This document shows, piece by piece, positions 14,499 to 23,654 of a stretch of DNA of 34,506 nt. The position numbers and the translations under genes were made by a program. Within the stretch, counting starts at the first letter, position 1, and every line of letters starts with the position of its first letter. A model generated the notes under the pieces. It was not told the DNA's origin. It saw only the letters and a program-made list of their open reading frames with translations, and made no database searches. Source of the stretch: Lachnospiraceae bacterium (GTDB taxonomy: Bacteria; Bacillota; Clostridia; Lachnospirales; Lachnospiraceae); contig JAUNIX010000031.1 in the NCBI GenBank assembly GCA_030523275.1, forward strand, positions 1-34,506. Reading direction: 5' to 3'.

Positions 14499-16574
14499 TT
14501 ATTGATTATTTGCTTCCTGCAATACTTTTTCCTGTGCATCTACCGGCATCTGTTCGTAGCGACTGAATTCATAAGAGAACTCACCACTTCCTCCAGTGAT
14601 AGAACGCAAGGTCGTAGAGTATCCAACCAAACTTCCAAGAGGCACATCCGCAACAATTTCTTGTTTTCCTTCTAATGGATTCATACCAAGTACACGTCCA
14701 CGACGTTTATTTAAATCACCCATAATATCTCCAGTATATGTATCGAGTACAACAACTTTTAAAGATACAATTGGTTCTAACAATACCGGACTGGCATCCA
14801 TAACACCATTTTTGAATGCAAGTTTCGCAGCCATCTTAAATGCAAGTTCAGACGAATCTACTGGATGATAAGAACCATCTAACAACGTTGCTTTGATACC
14901 AACAACTGGATATCCTGCCAACGGACCTGCTTCACAGCTCTCAGCAACTCCCTTTTCTACTGCTGGGAAATAATTCTTTGGTACCGCACCACCAAAAATC
15001 TTTTCGTCAAACGTATAAGGTGTCTCTAAATCTCCAGATGGCTTAAATTCCATTTTAACATCACCATACTGTCCATGACCACCTGACTGTTTTTTATATT
15101 TTCCTTGTGAAATTACTTTACCACGAATTGTTTCTTTATATGCAATACGAGGTTTTGTAAACTCAATTTCTACATTATAACGTTCTTTTAATTTACTCAC
15201 TACAACATCCAAATGCTGATCGCCTAATCCATATAATAACATCTGATGATTATCTTTGTCGTTTACTTCACGCAGTGTTAAATCTTCTTCCATCAAACGT
15301 TTGATTGCAGCGGAAGCTTTGTCTTCTTCGCCTTTCTTCTTTGCCACATAACTTGTAAAGGTATATGGAGTTGGAACCGGAGTCTTTTCATAAATGATCG
15401 GACATGCTTTTGTTGATAACGTATCTCTTGTCTGAGAAACGGCAAGCTTTGCGATTGCTCCAATATCACCTGCTTTTAATTCTGGAACTTCCATATTTTC
15501 TTTCCCTTTTAATACGTAAAGCTTACCAACTTTTTCTTCTGTTGACTTTTCAGCATTATATAAAACAGAATCCTTTTTCAATACACCGTCGCATACTTTT
15601 ATTAATGAGAATTTACCAATAAATGGATCGACAATTGTTTTAAAAATATACGCAGACACTGGTTTTGTGCTATCATATTCTGCAACATAAGCATCTTCTG
15701 TATTCTGATTTACACCATGATAAATGACATTATCTTTAACTGGAGATGGAAAATATTTTTTCACAGCTTTTAACACAGCATGAGGACCATATCTCATAAT
15801 AGAGGAACCCATTAAAACAGGAATGATGTCACCTTCAATAACGGTCTGACGAAGTGCTAAAGAAATTTCTTCTTTTGTAAAGGTATCCCCATCAAAATAA
15901 CGTTCCATAAATTCTTCGCTGGTTTCTGCAACCGCTTCCATCAGCATATCTTTACATTCATCTAATTCATCAATTTCGCCTTCATCAATGTCATATTTTT
16001 CATATGATCCATCTGGATTATAGCGACGTCCTGCCATCTTAACGACATTTACAAAACCCATGAATTTATCATCTTCCCATAATGGAAGCTGGAATGGCGC
16101 AATCTTTTGTCCATATAATTCTTTTAAATCCTCTACGACAGCCATGTAATCTGCTTTTTCACTGTCAATGTTCGAAACAAAGACCATACATGGAATATGG
16201 TATTCCTTGCAATATTCGAATGCTTTGATCGTTCCAACCTGAATACCCGCTGTTCCAGAAATACAGATAATGGCTGCATCCGCAACACTTAATGCCTCAT
16301 ATACTTCTCCTGAGAAGTCGAAAAATCCAGGTGTATCTAAAATATTGATCTTAATACCATCGTATTCGATCGGCACAACGGAAGTCTGGATAGAGAATTT
16401 ACGTTTTAATTCTTCCTTATCATAATCGCTGATCGTTCCGCCCTCTTCAATCGTACGAATTCGATTGATAATACCAGCAGCATAAGCAAGACCTTCTAAC
16501 AAAATTGTCTTTCCACTTCCACCATGTCCAAGTAATACCACATTCCTGATGTTCTCTGACTCATATACGTTCAT
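14499..16574 (-). CDS. EF-G-like translation GTPase paralogue
   Basis: 691 residues with the whole EF-G domain order. The P-loop is GHGGSGKT (16-23) and the G3 box DTPG (80-83). Domain IV contains SGGHGQYGDV, and the C-terminal region has GxxxxDLNKRRGRVLG. It belongs to the EF-G paralogue group (EF-G2/FusA2-like), not the main factor. Two boxes are altered by eye. The N-K-x-D base-specificity box is SNID (134-137). The switch I RGITI motif is RKFSIQ (58-63). Some paralogues still bind GTP and ribosomes, but they often have other roles than translocation. The ATG at 16574 has GGAGGG seven bases upstream; the earlier TTG at 16589 is excluded by that site. A sigma-A promoter lies at 16609-16637. 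It is co-transcribed with the HD hydrolase gene. Confidence 0.9.
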   Translation of the reverse strand: MNVYESENIRNVVLLGHGGSGKTILLEGLAYAAGIINRIRTIEEGGTISDYDKEELKRKFSIQTSVVPIEYDGIKINILDTPGFFDFSGEVYEALSVADAAIICISGTAGIQVGTIKAFEYCKEYHIPCMVFVSNIDSEKADYMAVVEDLKELYGQKIAPFQLPLWEDDKFMGFVNVVKMAGRRYNPDGSYEKYDIDEGEIDELDECKDMLMEAVAETSEEFMERYFDGDTFTKEEISLALRQTVIEGDIIPVLMGSSIMRYGPHAVLKAVKKYFPSPVKDNVIYHGVNQNTEDAYVAEYDSTKPVSAYIFKTIVDPFIGKFSLIKVCDGVLKKDSVLYNAEKSTEEKVGKLYVLKGKENMEVPELKAGDIGAIAKLAVSQTRDTLSTKACPIIYEKTPVPTPYTFTSYVAKKKGEEDKASAAIKRLMEEDLTLREVNDKDNHQMLLYGLGDQHLDVVVSKLKERYNVEIEFTKPRIAYKETIRGKVISQGKYKKQSGGHGQYGDVKMEFKPSGDLETPYTFDEKIFGGAVPKNYFPAVEKGVAESCEAGPLAGYPVVGIKATLLDGSYHPVDSSELAFKMAAKLAFKNGVMDASPVLLEPIVSLKVVVLDTYTGDIMGDLNKRRGRVLGMNPLEGKQEIVADVPLGSLVGYSTTLRSITGGSGEFSYEFSRYEQMPVDAQEKVLQEANNQ

Positions 16575-16608
16575 CTTCGATCCCTCCAATACTTCATTTG
16601 ATAATCAT

Positions 16609-16637
16609 ATTTTACTAGAAATCACACTTTTATTCAA
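16609..16637 (-). promoter_or_regulatory. Sigma-A promoter of the EF-G-like gene
   Basis: Minus strand TTGAAT (16632-16637), 17 bases, TAAAAT (16609-16614). Confidence 0.6.
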
Positions 16638-16747
16638 TACTTTTGGGCATATTACACAAATTATTTCTATTATTAATGAAAAAATCTGAAAATTTTGTCA
16701 ATATTGTGTTTTCAACATCGCAACTTTTACTTTACCACTTCAACGTA

Positions 16748-16776
16748 TTGACTTTATTTCCAATCTTATGTACAAT
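16748..16776 (+). promoter_or_regulatory. Sigma-A promoter of tyrA-aroA
   Basis: TTGACT (16748-16753), 17 bases, TACAAT (16771-16776), about 67 bases before the tyrA start. I see no attenuator or T-box in the short leader. Confidence 0.8.
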
Positions 16777-16842
16777 ATTGTAAGATTATTATTAATGGGA
16801 AACATATCATTTCCCCGAAAATTGAAGGACAGGTGAATATAA

Positions 16843-17958
16843 ATGAACCAGGGAAAGCATGGCACACTATGCATTGGCTTTGTCGGACTGGGATTGATCG
16901 GCGGTTCGATTGCCAAATCCATCCGCAGAGTCTTTCCAAATTACAAATTACTAGGCTATGACACAGATACTGAGGCTTTAAAAAGAGCAAAAGATGAGGG
17001 AACCTTAGACATCATTGTCAAAGATGTGCGCACGGAATTTTATAATTGTAACTATATCTTTTTATGCACACCCGTCGGTCATAATATGGCTTACCTTTCT
17101 ATTTTAAAGGAAAGTCTGAACCCGGATTGCATCATCACTGACGTTGGAAGCGTTAAAAGTCCAATCCACGAAATGGTAAAAACTCTTGGTATGGAAAAAC
17201 GTTTTATCGGCGGACATCCGATGGTTGGTTCTGAAAAAAGCGGTTATTCTGCTTGTAATGATCGATTGATTGAAAATGCATATTATTTTTTAACCCCTAC
17301 TGCAAAAGTTCCAGAAGAAAAATTTTACGAATTAGACAGTTTTATTGAAGAACTTGGAGCTATGACTGTTCATCTTGATGCAGAAAGGCACGATGAAATT
17401 ACAGCCGCGATTAGCCATGTTCCACATTTGATTGCCTGTGAACTGGTACATAATGTTCGTAAAACAGACGATAAAGATGGCATGTTAAAACAACTTTGTG
17501 CTGGTGGTTTTAAAGATATCACACGAATTGCATCCTCTTCTCCAGAAGTCTGGGAACAGATTGCTGTATCAAACCGAAAAAATATTTCCCGTATTTTATC
17601 AAATATGATTACTGATTTGCAGGAATTACTGGCTGCAGTCGACGCGACCGAAAATGAATACATTAATCGATATTTTAAACTTGCAGGTGACTATCGTGAT
17701 TCCGTTCCTGATAACGCAGTTGGTCTTATGCAAAAAACATATGAGGTATTCCTTGACATTCCAGATGAACCAGGGGAATTATCAAAAGTTTTGGGTCATT
17801 TAGAAAAAGACAATATCAGTATTAAAAATATCGGTATTATTCACAATCGTGAATACGAAGAAGGCTGTTTAAAACTGGTTTTATATGACAATGAATCTGC
17901 AATCAAAACAGCTCAAATATTAGAAAAACAAAATTATATGATTTACAAGCGAAAATAA
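16843..17958 (+). CDS. tyrA: Prephenate dehydrogenase with C-terminal ACT domain
   Basis: 371 residues. It oxidatively decarboxylates prephenate to 4-hydroxyphenylpyruvate, the precursor of tyrosine. The N-terminal Rossmann motif is GLGLIGGS (15-22). GGHPMVGSEKSGY is the family substrate-site segment, and the AAISHVPHLIA helix follows. The last ~75 residues (starting VFLDIPDEPGELSKVL) are an ACT domain, which in this enzyme class gives feedback inhibition by tyrosine. There is no fused chorismate mutase. aroA follows after 17 bases on the same strand, so the operon makes chorismate-pathway intermediates and tyrosine. A clear sigma-A promoter precedes it, and it is divergent from the EF-G-like gene. 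Confidence 0.95.
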   Translation: MNQGKHGTLCIGFVGLGLIGGSIAKSIRRVFPNYKLLGYDTDTEALKRAKDEGTLDIIVKDVRTEFYNCNYIFLCTPVGHNMAYLSILKESLNPDCIITDVGSVKSPIHEMVKTLGMEKRFIGGHPMVGSEKSGYSACNDRLIENAYYFLTPTAKVPEEKFYELDSFIEELGAMTVHLDAERHDEITAAISHVPHLIACELVHNVRKTDDKDGMLKQLCAGGFKDITRIASSSPEVWEQIAVSNRKNISRILSNMITDLQELLAAVDATENEYINRYFKLAGDYRDSVPDNAVGLMQKTYEVFLDIPDEPGELSKVLGHLEKDNISIKNIGIIHNREYEEGCLKLVLYDNESAIKTAQILEKQNYMIYKRK

Positions 17959-17975
17959 GAAAAGGAGATTCCACT

Positions 17976-19253
17976 ATGAAACTTACAAAAAAGAGCGGAT
18001 TAAACGGAACCATTTCCATTCCTGGTGATAAATCAATCAGCCATCGCTCCATTATGTTTGGTTCCATTGCCAATGGCACAACAACCATTCGCAATTTTTT
18101 AATGGGGGCAGACTGTCTGGCAACCATTGATTGTTTCCGTTCTATGGGAATTGATATTGAAGTAACTGATGAAATGGTCACGGTACATGGAAAAGGTCTT
18201 CATGGTCTTACAAAACCTGATAAAGTATTAGATGTCGGTAACAGTGGTACAACAACAAGACTTATTTCCGGTATTTTAAGCGGACAGGATTTTGATGTAA
18301 CATTATCCGGCGATGCCTCATTAAATAGCCGTCCTATGAAGAGAATCATGACCCCGTTAAACGCTATGGGGGCTCACATTACCAGTGTAAATAAAAATGA
18401 TTGTGCGCCACTTTCTATTAAAGGAAGCAAGATCAAGGCATCACATTATGACTCTCCTGTTGCATCTGCACAGGTAAAATCAGCTGTATTATTAGCTGGC
18501 TTATATGGCGATGGCCCCACAAGTGTAACCGAACCTGCTGTATCAAGGAATCACACTGAATTAATGTTACAATCCTTTGGCGTAGATGTGACATGCGAAG
18601 GAAAAACTGCAACCGTTTATCCTCCAAAGCAAATGAATGGTCAGAATATTATCGTTCCCGGTGATATTTCTTCTGCTGCTTATTTTATTGTGGCAGGACT
18701 GATTACACCAAATTCTGAAATCACAATGAAACATGTTGGTATCAATCCAACCAGAGATGGCATCATTAAAGTCTGTCAGGCAATGGGAGCTGACATTTGC
18801 TTATCAAACGTTGAAGACTCCAACGGGGAACCAACCGCTGACATCACCGTGCGTACCAGTAGGCTGCATGGAACAGAAATTGGCGGAGATTTCATTCCAA
18901 CTCTGATCGATGAACTTCCGATCATTGCTGTTTTGGCATGTTTTGCTGAAGGAAAGACCGTGATCAAAAATGCAGAAGAATTAAAAGTAAAAGAATCCAA
19001 CCGTATTGATCTGATGGTAAATAATTTAAAACGTATGGGTGCTGATGCTGTTGCAACTGATGACGGCATGATCATTCACGGAGGCAAACCTCTCCACGGA
19101 ATCAGCCTCAACTGCAAATATGACCATCGTATTGCAATGACTTTTTCTATTGCTGGCATTAATGCAGATGGTATCACAGAAATTGAAGATGCAGAATGTG
19201 TCGATGTTTCTTATCCTACATTTTATGAAACTTTAAATAAATTAGCAAACTAA
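17976..19253 (+). CDS. aroA: 3-phosphoshikimate 1-carboxyvinyltransferase (EPSP synthase)
   Basis: 425 residues, normal length. It joins shikimate-3-phosphate and phosphoenolpyruvate to make EPSP, the sixth step of the shikimate pathway. Signatures include GDKSISHRSIMFGSIANG at residues ~18-35, GNSGTTTRLISGIL near 88-101, the SRPMKR segment and KVKESNRI near 335. A GGAG site precedes the start. Second gene of the tyrA operon, which ends in the terminator at 19261-19296. Being on a different strand from both flanking groups, the pair forms an independent transcript. Confidence 0.97.
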   Translation: MKLTKKSGLNGTISIPGDKSISHRSIMFGSIANGTTTIRNFLMGADCLATIDCFRSMGIDIEVTDEMVTVHGKGLHGLTKPDKVLDVGNSGTTTRLISGILSGQDFDVTLSGDASLNSRPMKRIMTPLNAMGAHITSVNKNDCAPLSIKGSKIKASHYDSPVASAQVKSAVLLAGLYGDGPTSVTEPAVSRNHTELMLQSFGVDVTCEGKTATVYPPKQMNGQNIIVPGDISSAAYFIVAGLITPNSEITMKHVGINPTRDGIIKVCQAMGADICLSNVEDSNGEPTADITVRTSRLHGTEIGGDFIPTLIDELPIIAVLACFAEGKTVIKNAEELKVKESNRIDLMVNNLKRMGADAVATDDGMIIHGGKPLHGISLNCKYDHRIAMTFSIAGINADGITEIEDAECVDVSYPTFYETLNKLAN

Positions 19254-19260
19254 AGACCAA

Positions 19261-19296
19261 AAGGACAAGTCAACCATAAAAGACTTGTCCTTTTTT
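19261..19296 (+). terminator. Rho-independent terminator of tyrA-aroA
   Basis: AAGGACAAGTC (19261-19271) pairs perfectly with GACTTGTCCTT (19282-19292) and is followed by TTTT. It may also stop the converging GT2 transcript. Confidence 0.92.
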
Positions 19297-19350
19297 ACAT
19301 AAATCACTAACACACAGATCGTGTTTCATATACTATAATAAAACTTCTTC

Positions 19351-20286
19351 TTATCTGTCGGAAATTTCTTTGGATTCCCCACACTGACCAGATACAATAT
19401 ATCTTGGTCTTCCTTTTAACTCATCATATATCTGAGCTATATAATATCCAATAATCCCCAAACTGATCATAACAATACTTCCAATAAATAGTTGGATAAT
19501 AATAACCGTCGTAAAACCACCAAGGGCAATCCCCTTGATTTTTTGAGTTAATGCAATTGCACCTAAAACTAAGGCAACTATCAGCATGAAAGCACCTAAA
19601 ATGGTTACGATCTGCATTGGTGCTGCCGAAAAAGATGTAATGTTGGATATTGCGTATTTCATCAATGACCAGGTTGTCCATTTCGTTGTGCCCTGTTCAC
19701 GTTCTCCCACTTCAAATTCCACCGAAGTTGTCCGAAATCCAATCCATGATGATAAGGCGCGAAAAAAAGCATTTCTCTCGCGCATATTAAGTAGTACATT
19801 AACGGCTTTTCGATCAAGTAATTTAAAGTCAGACGCACGCTCCATATCGATTTGTGTCGCCTTACTTAAAATTTTATAAAAACATCTCGCGGCCAAGGAG
19901 TACAACATTGACTCCTGACCACGATCTGCTTTTACACCTTCGATCACTTCATATCCTTGCTGCCAAAGCCGATACATTTCAATTATTTTTTGTGGGGGAT
20001 GTTGTAGATCACAGTCGATCACTACCACACACTCTCCCACTGCATGTTCTAATCCTGCAAAAATTGCTGATTCTTTGCCAAAATTTCTCGAAAAACAGAT
20101 TCCCCTGATATTCTCTTTATCTGAAGATAAAGTACAAATCTGTTCCCATGTTCGATCGGTCGATCCATCATTGATAAATAAAATTTCATATGGAATATTT
20201 GCTTCTTTCAGCAAGACAGAAATCCGATTGGCAGCCTCCTGTACCATATTTTCTTCATTAAAAGCTGGTATTATGACTGATAGCAT
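19351..20286 (-). CDS. GT2 polyprenyl-phosphate glycosyltransferase (DPM1/GtrB-like)
   Basis: 311 residues. The GT-A domain begins SVIIPAFNEEN, with the nucleotide-sugar motif DCDLQHPP (Asp91, Asp93) and the family segment FSRNFGKESAIFAGLEHA. Two membrane helices follow near residues 229-252 and 265-290, as in CsbB, GtrB and related enzymes that move a sugar from a nucleotide to undecaprenyl phosphate. The lipid-linked sugar is then flipped and used to decorate cell-wall polymers or lipids. No partner flippase or GtrA gene is in the window, so the sugar and acceptor are unknown. The start follows the M18 aminopeptidase stop by one base, so translation is coupled. It is the last gene of the mnmM operon. 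Confidence 0.9.
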   Translation of the reverse strand: MLSVIIPAFNEENMVQEAANRISVLLKEANIPYEILFINDGSTDRTWEQICTLSSDKENIRGICFSRNFGKESAIFAGLEHAVGECVVVIDCDLQHPPQKIIEMYRLWQQGYEVIEGVKADRGQESMLYSLAARCFYKILSKATQIDMERASDFKLLDRKAVNVLLNMRERNAFFRALSSWIGFRTTSVEFEVGEREQGTTKWTTWSLMKYAISNITSFSAAPMQIVTILGAFMLIVALVLGAIALTQKIKGIALGGFTTVIIIQLFIGSIVMISLGIIGYYIAQIYDELKGRPRYIVSGQCGESKEISDR

Positions 20287-20287
20287 T

Positions 20288-21658
20288 TTATTTCATATCC
20301 TTTAAAAATGCCTCATAGCATTTCTCTGCTTCGTAAATATCTGCTTTACTACAAATTTCCCATGGAGCATGCATACTCAACACAGCCACGCCACTGTCAA
20401 TGACATTCATTCCATAAGCAGCTGGAATATAAGCGATCGTTCCGCCACCACCAAAATCTACTTTGCCAAGTTCTGCTGTTTGGAAATGTATTTCATTATC
20501 ATCCATTACTTTACGAAGACGTCCCATATATTCAGCACTGGCATCGTTGGAACCTGATTTTCCTCTCGCACCTGTATACTTGCTAAATACCACTCCTCGT
20601 CCAAAATAGGAACAGTTTTTCTTCTCAAATGCTGCTGCAAAGGTTGGATCATATGCCGCATTCACATCAGAAGATAACATGCTGGAATTTGCAAGACATC
20701 TGCGAACAGCTAACTCAGAATATACACCCATACGATCTAATACTTCAGCAACCGTATTTTCAAAAAATTGAGATTGCATACCCGTTGCGCCCACACTACC
20801 AATTTCTTCTTTATCCACCAAAATACAAACTGCTGTCTTTTCCGGTGCTTTTACATTTAATGCCGCCACCAAAGACGTATAGGCACATACACGATCATCC
20901 TGACCATAGGACATAACCATGCTTCGATCAAGACCAAAATCTCTTGCTTTGCCCGCAGGTACGACTTCTAGTTCTGCGGATAGAAAATCTTCTTCTTCCA
21001 AATCATATTTTTCTTTTAAGATTGCTAAAATACCCGCTTTGACTGCATCTTTTTCTTCTTCTTGTAAAGGCTTACTTCCAATCAGAACATCTAACTCTTC
21101 TCCTTCAATCACAACAGATGCCTTTTTCTCCATCTGTTTACCCGCCAAATGAATCAATAAATCTGTAATTCCAACAACCGGATCACTCTCATCCTCCCCA
21201 ATCACAATATCGACAACGTTGCCATCTTTCTTGACAACAACACCGTGAATCGCGAGCGGTAACGTCACCCATTGATATTTTTTAATTCCACCGTAATAAT
21301 GAGTATCTAAATACGCTAAATCTGTGTCTTCATAAAGAGGATTTTGCTTTAAATCCAGTCTTGGTGAATCAATATGTGCACCAAGAATATTCAATCCTTC
21401 TTCCATTGGCTGTTTACCAATTTGATATAAAACAATCGTTTTTTTCATACATACGGCATAAACTTTATCTCCTGCCTTTAAACTCTTTACCGTAGATAAT
21501 TCCTGATATCCTGCCTCTTCTGCCATTTTGATTGCAAGCTTTACGCATTCTCTTTCTGTTTTACCATTTGACAGGAAATCCTTATACCCTTCATTTAAAT
21601 CATTTAATTCTTTTAACTGAGCCTCATTATAAGTAAGCCATGCATTTTTTCGTTCCAT
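20288..21658 (-). CDS. M18-family metallo-aminopeptidase
   Basis: 456 residues. The M18 signatures are LGAHIDSPRLDLK (His95, Asp97), YGQDDRVCAY, and LVDKEEIGSVGATG with the catalytic Glu pair. The C-terminal H-x-P-W-E segment (SMHAPWEICSKAD) is the last metal-site motif. The family contains aspartyl and leucyl aminopeptidases with two zinc ions in a cytoplasmic dodecamer. It probably recycles peptides; preference for acidic residues cannot be seen from sequence. The start has AGGAGG and lies 20 bases after the carboxypeptidase stop. It is the third gene of a packed operon (mnmM, carboxypeptidase, this gene, GT2). Confidence 0.93.
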   Translation of the reverse strand: MERKNAWLTYNEAQLKELNDLNEGYKDFLSNGKTERECVKLAIKMAEEAGYQELSTVKSLKAGDKVYAVCMKKTIVLYQIGKQPMEEGLNILGAHIDSPRLDLKQNPLYEDTDLAYLDTHYYGGIKKYQWVTLPLAIHGVVVKKDGNVVDIVIGEDESDPVVGITDLLIHLAGKQMEKKASVVIEGEELDVLIGSKPLQEEEKDAVKAGILAILKEKYDLEEEDFLSAELEVVPAGKARDFGLDRSMVMSYGQDDRVCAYTSLVAALNVKAPEKTAVCILVDKEEIGSVGATGMQSQFFENTVAEVLDRMGVYSELAVRRCLANSSMLSSDVNAAYDPTFAAAFEKKNCSYFGRGVVFSKYTGARGKSGSNDASAEYMGRLRKVMDDNEIHFQTAELGKVDFGGGGTIAYIPAAYGMNVIDSGVAVLSMHAPWEICSKADIYEAEKCYEAFLKDMK

Positions 21659-21678
21659 TTATCTTCCTCCTTGTATCT

Positions 21679-22917
21679 CTATTTCTCCATGGATGTTAAA
21701 GTATATTCGGAAACCAATCTTTGGATTACCGCATCCACATTTTCCTTTGCTGCATCTTTTGTCGTACGTATATCAAGGACATCATAACAAGTATCATTGA
21801 CATAAATCGACAAACTACCAACTTTCTGACCTTTTTTTACAGGTGCCTGTAGTTCTTTTTCCATATGCAATCTGGTCTCTACTTTATCATCATCTGAGAG
21901 TAAAATTTTATTGCTCCCCTCGATCGCTAATGGAACTGTCTTTTTGTTTCCATGATCAACTTGTATTTGACCCACCCGATCCTGCTTTTTTATCACTATC
22001 GATTTTATATAATTGGCTTCTCCATACTTCATTAGCGCAATCGTATCTTGCCATTTATACGTTTTATTCGGTGGCCAACCAGAAGCCAATACTACAGAAA
22101 TCAGGTACTTTCCATCATGTTTGACTGCTCCTACAAAACAATATCCGGCATTGCCTGTAAACCCGGTTTTTACTCCAATTGCCCCATCGTATCGATTCAA
22201 AAAACCATCTTTATTATAGACGGATACCTGCCGTTTACCATTTACTTCAGCAAAAGAATATTCCCTGGTTCTTACTATAGCAGAAAATGTCTCATTTTCC
22301 AAAGCATATTTTGCGATTCGAGCTAAATCATAGGGCGTCGTATAATGATTTGTCGCATCAAGTCCATTCGGCGTTTTAAAATTAGTATCTTTACAACCAA
22401 GTTCCTGCGCTTTCTCTGTCATTGCCTGACAAAATTTATCAACACTTCCACTGACATGTTCTGCCAAAATCACCGCGCAATCATTGTATGACTCTAACAT
22501 TAATGCAAATAGCAAATCTTGCACTTTATATTGTTCCCCTTTTTGTGCGCCTAAATGCACCTTGGGTTGTTTTGCTGCATTTTCCGATGTCGTCGCAATA
22601 TCATTTAAATCACAATTTTCAATCACATAAATTGCCGTCATGATCTTAGTCGTACTTGCCATCGCCGCCCTCGTATATCCATCTTTTTCATATAATACTC
22701 GACCAGTATCTCCATCCATTAAAAGAGCTTCTTTCGCATGCAAACTGTCTATTTGCTTTGTTTGACTTGGAAAATCGATGGATAATGGCGTTAATTTATC
22801 AGTATCAATGGTCGAGTATTTTCCGATTTGTGTTTCATTGGGATTGTTTAATATGTACAATTGAGATAAACAAATCAATATTGCGCACATCACTGCCGCC
22901 ATTCGAAAACGTTTCAT
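21679..22917 (-). CDS. D-alanyl-D-alanine carboxypeptidase (DacF-like)
   Basis: 412 residues. A signal peptide or anchor helix (residues ~5-22) exports it. The penicillin-binding signatures are STTK (88-91, nucleophile Ser88), SYN (143-145) and KTG (250-252). A C-terminal beta domain of ~110 residues follows, as in PBP5-type enzymes. It trims the last D-Ala from peptidoglycan stem peptides. There is no C-terminal amphipathic anchor helix obvious to me. The start is embedded in a 12-bp inverted repeat (22911-22922 with 22949-22960) that could hide the start codon on the mRNA. It follows mnmM by 66 bases and is followed by the M18 gene. In Bacillus the dacF homologue is sporulation-linked; nothing here proves that. 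Confidence 0.93.
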   Translation of the reverse strand: MKRFRMAAVMCAILICLSQLYILNNPNETQIGKYSTIDTDKLTPLSIDFPSQTKQIDSLHAKEALLMDGDTGRVLYEKDGYTRAAMASTTKIMTAIYVIENCDLNDIATTSENAAKQPKVHLGAQKGEQYKVQDLLFALMLESYNDCAVILAEHVSGSVDKFCQAMTEKAQELGCKDTNFKTPNGLDATNHYTTPYDLARIAKYALENETFSAIVRTREYSFAEVNGKRQVSVYNKDGFLNRYDGAIGVKTGFTGNAGYCFVGAVKHDGKYLISVVLASGWPPNKTYKWQDTIALMKYGEANYIKSIVIKKQDRVGQIQVDHGNKKTVPLAIEGSNKILLSDDDKVETRLHMEKELQAPVKKGQKVGSLSIYVNDTCYDVLDIRTTKDAAKENVDAVIQRLVSEYTLTSMEK

Positions 22918-22960
22918 AAAATCACCTGCCTAAAATGCCTTTTGGTTTATTTTATGAAAC
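22911..22960 (-). promoter_or_regulatory. Inverted repeat over the carboxypeptidase start codon
   Basis: GTTTCATAAAAT (22911-22922) and ATTTTATGAAAC (22949-22960) are perfect reverse complements with 26 bases between. In the mRNA the AUG lies in the 3' arm and the AGGTG ribosome site in the loop, so a hairpin would restrict initiation. Confidence 0.6.
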
Positions 22961-22983
22961 AGATAAAAAAATATACTATAAAA

Positions 22984-23538
22984 CTATGCTTTCATGATAA
23001 AAACAGGCATTGGTGGATTGTTTGGTTTATTCAAAAATTCATTCGTAATCACAGAGTATTTTTTGTGATCCAACGTCTTTAAATACGCTAAAACAGCTTC
23101 TTTTTCGTCAAAACCACTATCTCCACCACTATAAATACAAAGGCTGATCACTCCTCCTGTTTTCAATAATTTTAACCCGCAATCAATCGCCTCGATCGTA
23201 CTTTCAGCTTTGGTCGCCAGCGCATGATCTCCTCCAGGCAGATAACCTAAATTAAAAACAATCGCCTGAATCGATTCTTCTTCAAAATATTGACTCATAT
23301 TCGCATGACTATCTAAATATAGTTCTCCGGATTGGTGGTGTTTTTGCATTTTTTCTCGCGTGTGATCAAGTGCCAATGGTTGAATGTCGAAACCATATAC
23401 CTTACCTGTTTTCCCAACCTGCTCGGCAAGAAATAGCATATCACCGCCATTTCCTACTGTTGCATCAATACAAATATCTCCTTCTTTTACATATTGTTTT
23501 AAAAATTGATGTGTCCAGTCTACGATTGAAATTCGCAT
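22984..23538 (-). CDS. mnmM: tRNA mnm5s2U34 methyltransferase (MnmM/YtqB type)
   Basis: 184 residues. A class I SAM-methyltransferase fold is shown by DATVGNGGD (25-33), YGFDIQPLAL and the NLGYLPGGDH segment (96-105), which is typical of the YtqB family (Pfam rRNA_methylase). YtqB was shown to be MnmM, which adds the last methyl group of mnm5s2U in Gram-positive tRNA wobble positions. AGGAGG precedes the start. It is the first gene of the operon with the carboxypeptidase, M18 aminopeptidase and GT2 genes. Assignment rests on family resemblance by eye; other small methyltransferases of this class could look similar. Confidence 0.88.
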   Translation of the reverse strand: MRISIVDWTHQFLKQYVKEGDICIDATVGNGGDMLFLAEQVGKTGKVYGFDIQPLALDHTREKMQKHHQSGELYLDSHANMSQYFEEESIQAIVFNLGYLPGGDHALATKAESTIEAIDCGLKLLKTGGVISLCIYSGGDSGFDEKEAVLAYLKTLDHKKYSVITNEFLNKPNNPPMPVFIMKA

Positions 23539-23562
23539 TATATCCTCCTATGCTCTTCTGTT

Positions 23563-23568
23563 ATTATA
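23563..23568 (-). promoter_or_regulatory. Candidate -10 for the mnmM operon
   Basis: A consensus TATAAT on the minus strand, 25 bases before the start codon. No good -35 stands at 17 bases, so the promoter is only tentative. Confidence 0.35.
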
Positions 23569-23594
23569 GAAAATTCTCAATATTTCTTATATAA

Positions 23595-23643
23595 CAAAGA
23601 AATCCCATCTTAAGAGATTTTTTTAAATCATTTAAGATGGGAT
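23595..23643 (-). terminator. Terminator of the membrane L,D-transpeptidase gene
   Basis: ATCCCATCTTAA (23602-23613) pairs perfectly with TTAAGATGGGAT (23632-23643); the minus-strand tail is TTCTTTG. It lies just past the stop codon at 23655. Confidence 0.85.
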
Positions 23644-23654
23644 CATGCTTTTAT

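Noticed and set aside
14133..14675. 180-codon open frame opposite the HD and EF-G-like genes
   Set aside because: It crosses the boundary of two well-supported genes, lacks a ribosome site and has low-complexity composition.
16590..16842. Possible regulatory RNA or small gene in the EF-G-like/tyrA divergent region
   Set aside because: Only two promoters and A/T-rich DNA are visible; no structured element or good start codon with ribosome site.
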